A stretch of DNA of 64,000 nucleotides, taken from assembly GCA_028382005.1 (NCBI GenBank), contig JAOESH010000005.1:17418-81417 (forward strand), given 5' to 3'. Positions 31,008 through 39,828 of the stretch are shown in pieces. Source of the DNA: Pseudomonadota bacterium (GTDB lineage Bacteria; Pseudomonadota; Alphaproteobacteria; Puniceispirillales; Marisalimonadaceae). The position numbers and the translations under genes were made by a program. Numbering within the stretch: the first letter of the stretch is position 1; each line of letters starts with the position of its first letter. The notes beneath the pieces were generated by a model, which worked only from the letters and a program-made list of their open reading frames with translations, was not told the DNA's origin and ran no database searches.

Positions 31008-31910
31008 ATGGAAGACATACCCATAATTGACGCTCATCATCATTTTTGGGATTTGAGTTTAAAAAAAAACCCATGGTTAGATGCAAACAATCAAATACCT
31101 TTTAGATATGGAGACTATGGCTCTATCTGTAAAAATTTTTTAATTTCTGATTATAAAAAAGTTAGTAAAAAACATAATATTGTTAAAACAATTCACATGG
31201 AAACTGAATGGGACAATAGTGACCCTGTGGGCGAAACTAAGTGGCTTCAACAATTGTTTGATGCTTCTGGTTTCCCAAATGCCTTAGTTGGGCAGGCCTG
31301 GTTTGATAGAGACGATATTGAAAAGGTTTTAAGAGGACACAAACAATTTCCTTTAATAAGAAGTATAAGACATAAGCCAAAATCCTCACCTTCTCCAACC
31401 GTTCAACTTCTTAATCCAAAAGGAACGTTAAATGATCCAATTTTTAGACAAGGGTATTCTTTGCTAAAAAAACACAAACTTAGTTTTGATCTACAAACAC
31501 CTTGGTGGCATCTAAAAGATGCCTCTAAGTTAGCTCGAGATTTTCCAGATACGATTATTATTTTAAACCATACAGGACTTCCTGAAGATCGATCAAAAAG
31601 AGGTTTGGATGATTGGAAAAGTAATTTAGAAGAATTTGCTGATGAACCAAATACAGCTGTAAAAATATCAGGAATTTGCGTTCCTAACAAAAAGTGGACA
31701 CTGGATCTTAATAAAGAAATTATCTTAGATACAATTAAAATATTTGGTTTTGAAAGATGCATGTTCGCATCTAATTTCCCTGTAGACAGTGTTTTAGCTA
31801 GCTTTGACGAAATATTCGACGGATTTAAAAATATCACATCTAAAATGAGCAACAATGAAACCACACATTTATTTTACCAAAATGCTATAAAATATTATGA
31901 CCCAGCATGA
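31008..31910 (+). CDS. Metal-dependent amidohydrolase (amidohydrolase-2 family, lactonase-like)
   Basis: The 300-residue TIM-barrel protein has the metal-binding IIDAHHHFWDL at the N-terminus, SIRHKP, HTGLP, ISGIC and the late acidic residue in MFASNFPVDS. These resemble the predicted hydrolases that include L-fuconolactonase and rhamnonolactonase. The ORF track starts at a TTG overlapping the previous stop. I use ATG (MEDIPII) because GAGGAAG lies just upstream. Partnership with the preceding dehydrogenase is inferred from spacing. Confidence 0.87.
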   Translation: MEDIPIIDAHHHFWDLSLKKNPWLDANNQIPFRYGDYGSICKNFLISDYKKVSKKHNIVKTIHMETEWDNSDPVGETKWLQQLFDASGFPNALVGQAWFDRDDIEKVLRGHKQFPLIRSIRHKPKSSPSPTVQLLNPKGTLNDPIFRQGYSLLKKHKLSFDLQTPWWHLKDASKLARDFPDTIIILNHTGLPEDRSKRGLDDWKSNLEEFADEPNTAVKISGICVPNKKWTLDLNKEIILDTIKIFGFERCMFASNFPVDSVLASFDEIFDGFKNITSKMSNNETTHLFYQNAIKYYDPA

Positions 31911-31928
31911 TTTAAGATTAACTTTGAT

Positions 31929-32717
31929 TTAAATTCCTTTAAAATTTGCGGATCTTTTTTCCATAAAAGCCCTCCTGCCTTCTTTGTAATCTTCACTATC
32001 AAAACACGCAGATGCAAGTTGTTCACATAACAAAAGATTTCTATCATTAGGATTTTTTGCAATTTCTATCCCTATCTGTTTCATAGCTTTTATAGTCAAA
32101 GGTGCATTTTTAGAAATCGTGGAAGCATAATCCTTAACAAACAACTCTAAATCTTCTTCTTTTACAAGCTTTTGAACTAGCCCACAGGACAGAGCTTCAT
32201 CTGCTGTTATTTTTTCAGCTGTAAACATGAAATGCTTAGCCATTCCAGGCCCCATAACATCAAAAAGTCTTTTTATTGATGAAAAGGGGTATCCAAGCGA
32301 TAATTTTGCAGCAGGCATTGCAAATTTTGATTTTTGTGAACATATCCTTATATCACAACAGACTGCTACGTTTAGACCACCACCTATACAATAGCCATTG
32401 ATCATAGCTATTGTTGGTTTCGGAAATGTCTCAAGATTTTCATAAACTTTTTGTGTTCTTTTATTGTAACTCAAAATAGCATCTTTAGAGCTTCTTTCTT
32501 TATCAAACTTCGAAATATCAGCTCCAGAAATAAATGATTTACCGCCTGCCCCATTTAAAACAATTACTCTTATACTTTGATTTTCTCTAAAATTATCGAG
32601 AATGTTTTCTAATGCATCCCACATTTCAATTGATACCGCATTATGTTTTTCTGGGTTGTTAAACGTAATATATCCAATACCATCTTCAACTCGGGATAAC
32701 ATTTTTTCTTTAGCCAT
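31929..32717 (-). CDS. Crotonase-superfamily protein lacking canonical hydratase glutamates
   Basis: The 262-residue protein has the enoyl-CoA hydratase fold: NNPEKHNAV, FISGADISKF (CoA oxyanion-hole region) and GYCIGGGLNVAVCCDIRI (109-126). In classical hydratase the two catalytic glutamates sit at GGGCE and PE. Here the first is N116 and the second A136 (MPAAKLSLGYP). It belongs to the common 'PAARLGLGY' crotonase group, whose reaction is not established by these motifs. It is directly downstream (14 bases) of a CoA-transferase gene, so an acyl-CoA substrate is likely. Confidence 0.85.
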   Translation of the reverse strand: MAKEKMLSRVEDGIGYITFNNPEKHNAVSIEMWDALENILDNFRENQSIRVIVLNGAGGKSFISGADISKFDKERSSKDAILSYNKRTQKVYENLETFPKPTIAMINGYCIGGGLNVAVCCDIRICSQKSKFAMPAAKLSLGYPFSSIKRLFDVMGPGMAKHFMFTAEKITADEALSCGLVQKLVKEEDLELFVKDYASTISKNAPLTIKAMKQIGIEIAKNPNDRNLLLCEQLASACFDSEDYKEGRRAFMEKRSANFKGI

Positions 32718-32731
32718 TATAAAACCTATAT

Positions 32732-33925
32732 TTAAATTATATTTTTTGATTCAAAGTCATTAAGCTCACTATCAGTAAAACCTAAATCTAACAAAACTTC
32801 CTTATTATGCTCGCCCTTCTCCGGAGGTCTTTGTTTCATAGAACTCGGAGAACGTGATAAGTTAAATGGCTGTCCAACAAGTTCAGTTTTTCCAAATGGA
32901 ATTGTCTCAATAGACTGAGCTATACCAAGATGTTTAACCTGAGGATCATTAAAAACTTTATCAATTGAATTAATTGGACCACAAGGAACGCCAACTTTTT
33001 CTAATTTTTCAACCCATTCACTTGAAGTTTTCTTGACGGTAACTTCTTCGATAAGGCTATTTAAATAATCTCTATTTTCCAGTCGTTCCTTAGCTCCTTT
33101 AAATTCATCTTTTTCAAGCCATTCTTTCTTGTCTATAGCCTCAACAAATCGTTTCCAAATTGTTTCTCCAGCTACAGCTAAATTTATTGATCCGTCAGTT
33201 GTTTTAAACACACCTGTAGGGACACTTGTTGGATGATTATTACCAGCTTGCCCTGCTACATTCTTTTCACTTAGCCATCTCGCAGCTTGAAAATCTAACA
33301 TGAAAATTTGTGCTTGCAATAAGGACGTATTAACCCACTGTCCAACTCCAGATTTTTCTCTTTCTATTAATGCTGTTTGAATACCCATAGCACAAAATAA
33401 ACCAGCAGTAAGGTCTGCAACTGGAATTCCAACTCTCATAGGCCCCTCACCTGGCGCACCTGTAATACTCATTAGCCCTCCCATACCTTGAGCAATTTGG
33501 TCAAAACCAGGTCTTTTAGCATATGGACCGTCCTGTCCAAATCCTGAGATACTAGCTAGGATTATTTTGGGGTTTCTTTTTTTTAAAGTTTCATAATCTA
33601 GACCAAGTCTGCCTTTAACATCTGGTCGAAAATTTTCTACTACTACATCGGAAGTTTCAACAAGCTTCATTAAAATCTCAATGGCTTCAGGTTTTTTTAA
33701 ATTTAGAGTAATACTTCTTTTATTACGATGTAAGTTTTGAAAATCAGACGTATGTCTTGATGCACCAAGAGCTCCATCAGCTTCAACACTTTCTGGAGCC
33801 TCTACTTTAATTACGTCTGCACCCCAGTCAGCTAACTGTCTAACAGCAGTTGGACCAGATCTCACTCTAGTAAGATCAATTACTCTAATATGAGACAGAG
33901 CTTCAGAAGCAGGTGAATGTGGCAT
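32732..33925 (-). CDS. Class III CoA-transferase (CaiB/BaiF family)
   Basis: Family members move CoA between carboxylic acids through an aspartyl-CoA thioester. The 397-residue protein shows LSHIRVIDLTRVRSGPTAVRQLADWGADVIKVE, NKRSITLNLKKPEAIEIL, RPGFDQIAQGMGGLMSITG and the catalytic aspartate D171 in PVADLTAG. The ORF track starts at TTG seven codons upstream. I prefer ATG (MPHSPASEAL) with GGAG nine bases ahead. With the downstream crotonase it forms a two-gene unit for activating and converting an organic acid. Confidence 0.9.
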   Translation of the reverse strand: MPHSPASEALSHIRVIDLTRVRSGPTAVRQLADWGADVIKVEAPESVEADGALGASRHTSDFQNLHRNKRSITLNLKKPEAIEILMKLVETSDVVVENFRPDVKGRLGLDYETLKKRNPKIILASISGFGQDGPYAKRPGFDQIAQGMGGLMSITGAPGEGPMRVGIPVADLTAGLFCAMGIQTALIEREKSGVGQWVNTSLLQAQIFMLDFQAARWLSEKNVAGQAGNNHPTSVPTGVFKTTDGSINLAVAGETIWKRFVEAIDKKEWLEKDEFKGAKERLENRDYLNSLIEEVTVKKTSSEWVEKLEKVGVPCGPINSIDKVFNDPQVKHLGIAQSIETIPFGKTELVGQPFNLSRSPSSMKQRPPEKGEHNKEVLLDLGFTDSELNDFESKNII

Positions 33926-34077
33926 GATGTCTTTCTCCGTAGCCAATTATGTGAGAACAGTTGTAACTTATTTAATAATTTAAACATATTAAATAAATAT
34001 GTATATATTATCAAAAAAATATTTGTTAATAAATGAAAAAAATTATCCGTTGCTAGGTTATGTCCTAAAGGAAAACT

Positions 34078-34944
34078 ATGATTGAGTATAAATTTAATTT
34101 TGACAAACATTTAGAAGAACTTTCTGCGATAGAAAAACATTCTAAAAAATTATTTATTTCCTCTAAAGAATCAAGAGTTTGTTGGAGATCGTGGGGTGAA
34201 GGCATACCTTTAATTTTTTTACATGGTGGATATGGTAGTTGGGGGCATTGGATAAAACAAGCAATACCATTTTCAAAGAAACATAGAGTTTTAATACCTG
34301 ACATGCCTGGATTTGGGGAATCTGATGATTTAACTCTTCCTCACACTCCAGAAAAAATAGCTTCAAATTTAGCTGATACAATTTTAGAATTAATAACATT
34401 AGATGAAAACCCCATAATATGTGGATTTTCTTTTGGTGGGCTTATTGCTGGCCACTTATCTTATGAGTTAATTCAAAGAGGTTTTCAACCAGAAAAATTA
34501 ATTTTGGTTGGACCTGGTGGATTAGGAGCTAAAAGAGGTGAAATAAGAGCTATGATCCCAAGACATTCTAGGATGAGTGAGTCAGATATTTATAACGCTC
34601 ATAAAACAAATCTTGAAATTTTAATGATGTACAATCGCAATAAAGTTGACGATTTTTCTGTTCATATACAAAAACAAAATACTGATGCTCATCGGATTAA
34701 AAGTAGACCCATATCAGCAACAGATACTTTAGCAGTAGTATTAGGTAAACAAAATATACCCCTTTACGTAGTTTGGGGGGAGAAAGACGCTAGTGTCGGA
34801 GTTTATCTTGAAGATAGAATGGCCATTTTAAGAACCCATAATAGTAATGTAAGGTTTCACGTCGAATACAATTTAGGTCATTGGATAATGTATGAAGATG
34901 AAAAAATCTTTAACAAAATTTTACAAGATATTATTCAAGGTTAA
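34078..34944 (+). CDS. Alpha/beta-hydrolase fold protein
   Basis: The 288-residue protein has IFLHGGYGSWGHWIKQ for the oxyanion hole, nucleophile elbow GFSFGG with Ser118, a likely acid Asp237 in WGEKDASV, and His268 in LGHWI. A full catalytic triad is present, so an esterase, C-C hydrolase or similar activity is expected. An AAAGGA ribosome-binding site precedes the ATG. It converges with the nitroreductase and overlaps it by 14 bases. Substrate is unknown. Confidence 0.88.
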   Translation: MIEYKFNFDKHLEELSAIEKHSKKLFISSKESRVCWRSWGEGIPLIFLHGGYGSWGHWIKQAIPFSKKHRVLIPDMPGFGESDDLTLPHTPEKIASNLADTILELITLDENPIICGFSFGGLIAGHLSYELIQRGFQPEKLILVGPGGLGAKRGEIRAMIPRHSRMSESDIYNAHKTNLEILMMYNRNKVDDFSVHIQKQNTDAHRIKSRPISATDTLAVVLGKQNIPLYVVWGEKDASVGVYLEDRMAILRTHNSNVRFHVEYNLGHWIMYEDEKIFNKILQDIIQG

Positions 34945-35767
34945 TTCCATGATCTTTCAGCCATTTTTTAAAGTTTTCTCTCTCTGGAACAGATAATTGT
35001 CTACTAATATTTTCTGACCAAGTTCCTTTTTCGGCAATACCATAAAGATCTACATGTCTTTGTTTTTCTTCTGAAATAGGAGCTATTTTAAATACACGTT
35101 CATCATATTCATTTATTTTTTGACTAAGATCATCTTCTTTATAGGTATCTACATGAGTGATTATATCCTGGGGTAGCCGAAGAGAAACAGGGGCTTTTTC
35201 ATCAGGCCAACCAACTGCAAGTCCTGCAATTGGGAAAACTCCCTTTGGCAAATTACAGATAAATTTAACTTCTTCAATTATATTCCTAATCATGCTTATT
35301 GGGCAAACTCCTAAACCCATTGCCTCAGAAGCAATTACCATTGATTGCATAGAAAGAGCTGCGTCTATTACGCCATTCATAAAAGTGTCTACGTTATTAT
35401 TCTTATGCTTATACCCCCTTTCACTTGAAATTTTAATGTTTCTTCTAATATCAGCAAGAAATAAAAGAAAAACAGGCGCTGTGAGTGCCCATTTTGTATT
35501 TCCAATCAAATTTGATATTTCCGTTTTTATACTAGTATCTTGTATTACTAGGATTGAATATTGCTGAAGGTTTGATTTTGAGGGAGCAGACTGAGCAGAT
35601 GCTAATAGGAGTGTTAATATTTCTTTAGTTATAGGTTTTTTTAAGAATTTTCTTACACTAGCTCTTGATAAGATGGATTTTAATAAAGGAGAAATATCAA
35701 CTTGTGACAAATCTAGGTCAGAGTTTTTACCATATCTATTATTATATAGTTTAGATGCATCAATCAT
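34931..35767 (-). CDS. Nitroreductase family flavoprotein (NfsA/FRP-like)
   Basis: FMN-dependent nitroreductases reduce nitroaromatics, quinones or flavins with NAD(P)H. The 278-residue protein has the FMN-binding SRASVRKFLKKPI near residue 34, SAPSKSNLQQYS, GLGVCPISMIRN, and GLAVGWPDEKAPVSLRLPQDIITH, which resembles the NfsA/flavin-reductase subgroup. The C-terminal helix YGIAEKGTWSENISRQLSV extends beyond the small nitroreductases. It is convergent with the alpha/beta hydrolase. Confidence 0.85.
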   Translation of the reverse strand: MIDASKLYNNRYGKNSDLDLSQVDISPLLKSILSRASVRKFLKKPITKEILTLLLASAQSAPSKSNLQQYSILVIQDTSIKTEISNLIGNTKWALTAPVFLLFLADIRRNIKISSERGYKHKNNNVDTFMNGVIDAALSMQSMVIASEAMGLGVCPISMIRNIIEEVKFICNLPKGVFPIAGLAVGWPDEKAPVSLRLPQDIITHVDTYKEDDLSQKINEYDERVFKIAPISEEKQRHVDLYGIAEKGTWSENISRQLSVPERENFKKWLKDHGINLE

Positions 35768-35841
35768 TATCTATTGCTTTCAAAAAGTTTTAATTGATCT
35801 TATACTACTCTTGATGAATCATAATTTTAAGGATTTTTTTT

Positions 35842-36636
35842 ATGTTGAATCTTCAAGGTAAAGTAGCAATTGTTTCAGGGTGCGGTTCAATCGGCGATGG
35901 TTTTGGGAATGGCCGGGCAATTACAACACTTTTAGCACGGCAGGGTGCAACAGTAATTGGAACTGACATTAATGAAGAAGCTGGTAATAATACATCTGAA
36001 TTCATTAAAAAAGAGGGTAATGATTGCACCTTTCATAAAGTGAATATGACTAATGAAGATGATGTAAAGGATTTTTTCAGTGAAGTTAAAACAAGATATA
36101 AAAAAATTGATATCTTAGTTAATGTTGTTGGTCAATCTGAGCCAGGAGGGCCTGTTGAGTTAGATTCAAATACATGGCGTCAGCAATTTACTCTAAATTT
36201 AGACAGCGCTTATTTTTGTATTAAATTTGCAATTCCAATTATGGAAGAAAACTTAAGTGGATCAATTGTAAATATCTCTTCAGTTGCAGGGATGAGATAT
36301 GTAGGTAAACCACAAGTTGGTTACAGCGCCTCTAAAGCAGCACTCATTCAAATGACTAAAACTACAGCTGTTATTAAAGCAAAAAAAAATATACGGCTTA
36401 ATTGTGTTGTTCCAGGTTTGATGCATACCCCTTTAGTTGATAGATTAGCAAAAAAATACGCTGATGGAGATTATGATGGGTTTGTTAAAAAACGACACAA
36501 CCAAGTTCCAATGGGTAAAATGGGAGAAGCTTGGGATGTAGCTAACGCAGTGTTATTTTTGTGTTCAGATGAAGCTAAATATATAACAGGAACTGAAATA
36601 GTAGTTGATGGCGGACTTACTGCCTCAACTCCTTAA
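35842..36636 (+). CDS. SDR family oxidoreductase with expanded glycine motif
   Basis: The 264-residue protein has the SDR active-site order: ISSVAG (S147), Y161 and K165 in YSASKAALIQ, and the C-terminal ITGTEIVVDGGLTAS. The NAD motif is longer than usual: SGCGSIGDGFGNGRA in place of TGxxxGIG, which adds about four residues in the cofactor loop. NVVG replaces NNAG. It is divergent from the nitroreductase and followed by a potassium channel. Substrate is not predictable. Confidence 0.86.
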   Translation: MLNLQGKVAIVSGCGSIGDGFGNGRAITTLLARQGATVIGTDINEEAGNNTSEFIKKEGNDCTFHKVNMTNEDDVKDFFSEVKTRYKKIDILVNVVGQSEPGGPVELDSNTWRQQFTLNLDSAYFCIKFAIPIMEENLSGSIVNISSVAGMRYVGKPQVGYSASKAALIQMTKTTAVIKAKKNIRLNCVVPGLMHTPLVDRLAKKYADGDYDGFVKKRHNQVPMGKMGEAWDVANAVLFLCSDEAKYITGTEIVVDGGLTASTP

Positions 36637-36703
36637 GTTATTTACTAATTATGTATTTAGTCTAAATTAATTTAGATGAATAAAGTTTTTAAAAGGTATA
36701 ATT

Positions 36704-37609
36704 ATGTACAGTAAAGTTCAAAAACGTACTAATGAACTACTTTCTAAAGGAAATAAATCTGACAAACCCAGTCAGTATGTTGACCTTATATTATTTATAC
36801 TAATTCTATTAAATATAACTGCTGTATGCTTGGAGTCAGTAAAGTATTTAGGTAAAGAATATAAAGAGGCATTTAATATTTTTGAGTTTTTTTCTGTAGT
36901 TATTTTTAGCATAGAATACTTATTAAGAATTTGGTCGGCGCCATCTAGAGATGATTTAGGAAGTTCCTCTGGTTTAGTGAAAAGGTTAAAGTATATTTTT
37001 AGCTTTACAGGCTTAATTGATTTTTTAGCTATTATACCGTCAATACTACCATATTTTTTTGGTGGGTTAGATTTAAGATGGCTTAGGGTTTTAAGACTAT
37101 TAAGATTATTAAAAATATCAAATTATAGCTCAGCATTAGAGGATTTTTTTTCAGCTATAAAAGCTGAATGGAGCTCATTCAGTGCAGCTTTGTATCTAAT
37201 GCTAATTGCTTTATTTCTATCAAGCTCTCTCATGTATATTGCTGAACATAATAGTCAACCAGAAAAATTTAGTTCAATACCAGAAACAATGTGGTGGGGA
37301 CTAATTACTCTTACTACTGTCGGATATGGTGATGTCTCGCCCATTACCCCACTTGGTAAAATTATTGGTGCATTTACAGCTATAATGGGTGTTTTTGCTG
37401 TGGCTTTGTTAACGGGTATTGTTGCTTCAGCATTTGCAAATCAAAGGGCTCAAAAAGCGGCAATATTAGAAGCTGAGATAAACGATGCTCTTAGTGACGG
37501 AGTAATAAGTGAAGAAGAGGCTCAGAAGATTGAAAAATTAAGAAAAGAACTCAATCTTTCTCCTGAACACTCTAAGTCATTAATTGATATTCTTTCAGAT
37601 AAGAAGTAA
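36704..37609 (+). CDS. Voltage-gated potassium channel-like protein
   Basis: The 301-residue membrane protein resembles six-transmembrane Kv-type channels. S1-S4 cover about 25-140, with the S4-like helix LRWLRVLRLLRLLKIS and its arginine repeats. The selectivity filter TTVGYGD is at 204-210, followed by S6 (GAFTAIMGVFAVALLTGIVASAF). A short soluble C-terminus (EINDALSDGVISEEEAQKIE) has no recognised ligand-binding domain. It probably sets potassium conductance of the inner membrane. Confidence 0.92.
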   Translation: MYSKVQKRTNELLSKGNKSDKPSQYVDLILFILILLNITAVCLESVKYLGKEYKEAFNIFEFFSVVIFSIEYLLRIWSAPSRDDLGSSSGLVKRLKYIFSFTGLIDFLAIIPSILPYFFGGLDLRWLRVLRLLRLLKISNYSSALEDFFSAIKAEWSSFSAALYLMLIALFLSSSLMYIAEHNSQPEKFSSIPETMWWGLITLTTVGYGDVSPITPLGKIIGAFTAIMGVFAVALLTGIVASAFANQRAQKAAILEAEINDALSDGVISEEEAQKIEKLRKELNLSPEHSKSLIDILSDKK

Positions 37610-37620
37610 TAATTAAGGTA

Positions 37621-38685
37621 CTAAAATCTTCTTGCATATTGTGGAGGCACCTCAATATCATGCTTTAAAATTTTTGCAGCATCCCATACCCACCTTGGAT
37701 TAGTAAGAAACCCTCTTGCCATTGCTACCATATCAGCCTCTTTATCAACTATAATTTGATTAGCTTTAATTTGATCTGTAATCATACCTACAGCTCTTAC
37801 AACCATTTTTGTATTTTGCTTAATAGCTTTAGCCAAGTGAACTTGGTAATGTGGACCTATTGGTATTTTAGGATTGGGTGTGTTTCCGCCGCTAGAAACA
37901 CAAACATAATGGCAGCCTAGTTTTTGTAATTCTTTAGCAAATATAATAGCTTCTTTTTCGTCAATTCCTCCTTTTTCCCATTCAGTGCCTGTTATCCTCA
38001 TGCCTAAAGGAAAATCTCTTGGCAATGCTTCCTTAATTGCTGAAAAAACCTCTAATGGATATCTCATTCTATTCTTAAGACTACCTCCATATTTATCAGA
38101 ACGTTGATTTGATAGTGGAGATAAAAATTGATGAAAAAGATAACCATGTGTTCCATGAATTTCTATTAAATCAAACCCTATTTTAATTGCTCTCAGTGAT
38201 GCTTCTACGAATTTATTCTTGATACTTTCTAAATCTTTATCTTCCATGAATTGGGGAATATGCCAACCTTCATCAAATGCTAAAGAAGATGCACCCATAG
38301 TAATCCATGGATCTTCTTCTTTAGTTAAACTTTTCCTACCTTCCCATGGCCTTTGAGTTGACGCTTTTCTTCCAGCATGGGCCAATTGAATACCAAAAGC
38401 TGTTTTTTTTTGAGAAACTGACTTTGCTTGATCTAAAGTTTTTTTTATAGATCTCTCACAAAAATCATTGTAAAGGCCTACACAATGGTGTGTTATTCTT
38501 CCTATTCTCTCTACAGCTGTAGCTTCAACCATTACAAGACCTGCGCCTGAATAACCTAACTGCATTAAATGCTGAGTATGCCAGTCTGTCATAGCGCCAT
38601 CCACTGAGGAATATTGACACATAGGGGCGACTGCTATTCTGTTTGAAACATTCAAATTAGCAATTTGAATTGGAGAAAAAATCAT
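37621..38685 (-). CDS. Old-yellow-enzyme-like NADH:flavin oxidoreductase (YqjM/XenA type)
   Basis: The protein is an FMN TIM-barrel ene-reductase of 354 residues. It begins IFSPIQIANLNVSNRIAVAPMCQYS with Cys23, typical of the YqjM class. The substrate-binding sequences IQLAHAGRKAS and IEIHGTHGYLFHQFLSPL appear, and ARGFLTNPRW near the end matches the flavin phosphate region. It is convergent with the potassium channel and 21 bases downstream of nudC. The natural substrate is uncertain; alkenes activated by carbonyl or nitro groups are usual for the class. Confidence 0.9.
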   Translation of the reverse strand: MIFSPIQIANLNVSNRIAVAPMCQYSSVDGAMTDWHTQHLMQLGYSGAGLVMVEATAVERIGRITHHCVGLYNDFCERSIKKTLDQAKSVSQKKTAFGIQLAHAGRKASTQRPWEGRKSLTKEEDPWITMGASSLAFDEGWHIPQFMEDKDLESIKNKFVEASLRAIKIGFDLIEIHGTHGYLFHQFLSPLSNQRSDKYGGSLKNRMRYPLEVFSAIKEALPRDFPLGMRITGTEWEKGGIDEKEAIIFAKELQKLGCHYVCVSSGGNTPNPKIPIGPHYQVHLAKAIKQNTKMVVRAVGMITDQIKANQIIVDKEADMVAMARGFLTNPRWVWDAAKILKHDIEVPPQYARRF

Positions 38686-38706
38686 GAGTGTCCTCTTAAA
38701 TTTTAA

Positions 38707-39636
38707 TTAGTTAAACTTATTAATCCAGTTATCAACTAGTCTACGTGCAATTGAGTCAACTCTCGGCAATTTAAATCCTCCACTTATTGAAGGATGCTTT
38801 AAAGATCTAAGTTCTTCTATTGAAAACCAATGAGCATCTTCAATCTCATCATAGTCAATATTCATATCTTCATTAATTGCTTCAGCAAAAAAACCAAGCA
38901 TTAATGAAGCTGGAAATGGCCAAGGCTGTGAATTAAAATATCTGATGTTTTTTACTTTAACACCGACTTCTTCAAACACCTCTCTCTCAAGTGCTTGTTC
39001 TAAACTTTCTCCAGGTTCTACAAAACCTGCAAGTGTACTATACATTCCTTCAGGAAACCTTGGAGATCTTCCTAATAAAACTTTATCCTCAGATGAAATA
39101 AGTGTAATTATTGCTGGATCTGTTCTTGGGAAATGACTTTTACCACATTTTATATTTGAACAAACTTTAACAAAACCAGCTTCTGTTGTAAAATTTTTTG
39201 AACCACATGAACCACAAAATTGGTGGTTCTTATGCCAAAAGGTCATTCCATTATTTAAAGATAGAAAAGAAGCATCTATATCATTTAAAGTTGGGCCATA
39301 TTTTCTTAAATCGTCAATAATTACTGAGTTTTCACTACACCATAAATCTATTTTAGAATTATGTTCATCTATATCTATTCCTACATAATTAGTATTATTG
39401 GCAACACCAAGAAAGATAGGATTTTCAATTCCATTTGGATTGAATATTTTCAATTGTTCCGTATTAAAAAAACAAGCCTCTATATTGTTATTTGATTGTT
39501 TAAACAAGTTTTTGCCTTTTAAAACTGGAACAAATTTAGTTTTTTTATCTGATATAATTTTTTCTATTAATTCTTTATCGCTTCTAAAATCACCATGACG
39601 ATTTATTTGTGAACTAGCATAAAAAGGTTGATGCAT
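38707..39636 (-). CDS. nudC: NAD(+) diphosphatase / deNADding enzyme NudC
   Basis: NudC hydrolyses NAD(H) and can remove NAD caps from RNA. The 309-residue protein has an N-terminal domain, a zinc ribbon with C141, C144, C159 and C164 (CGSCG...CSNIKC), and a Nudix box AGFVEPGESLEQALEREVFEEVG at about 203-225. The distal SQPWPFPASLMLGF at 236-249 is the NudC-specific motif. It is slightly longer than the E. coli protein (257). It is followed on the same strand by an ene-reductase, which also depends on nicotinamide cofactors. Confidence 0.93.
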   Translation of the reverse strand: MHQPFYASSQINRHGDFRSDKELIEKIISDKKTKFVPVLKGKNLFKQSNNNIEACFFNTEQLKIFNPNGIENPIFLGVANNTNYVGIDIDEHNSKIDLWCSENSVIIDDLRKYGPTLNDIDASFLSLNNGMTFWHKNHQFCGSCGSKNFTTEAGFVKVCSNIKCGKSHFPRTDPAIITLISSEDKVLLGRSPRFPEGMYSTLAGFVEPGESLEQALEREVFEEVGVKVKNIRYFNSQPWPFPASLMLGFFAEAINEDMNIDYDEIEDAHWFSIEELRSLKHPSISGGFKLPRVDSIARRLVDNWINKFN

Positions 39637-39828
39637 AAGTTTTACCTCAGAAATCTTAATTAATGAACGTTAATTAGTAGTATATATACTGATTCTCTCA
39701 ATTAAAAATATTAAAAATATATTGTTTAGAAATATGTGTAAAAGTCTATATTTTTCATATAGTTACAATTAGATGTTGCCGGTGTCTGAACTTAAGCAGA
39801 TCATATTAAAAATTTAAAGGATAACAAT

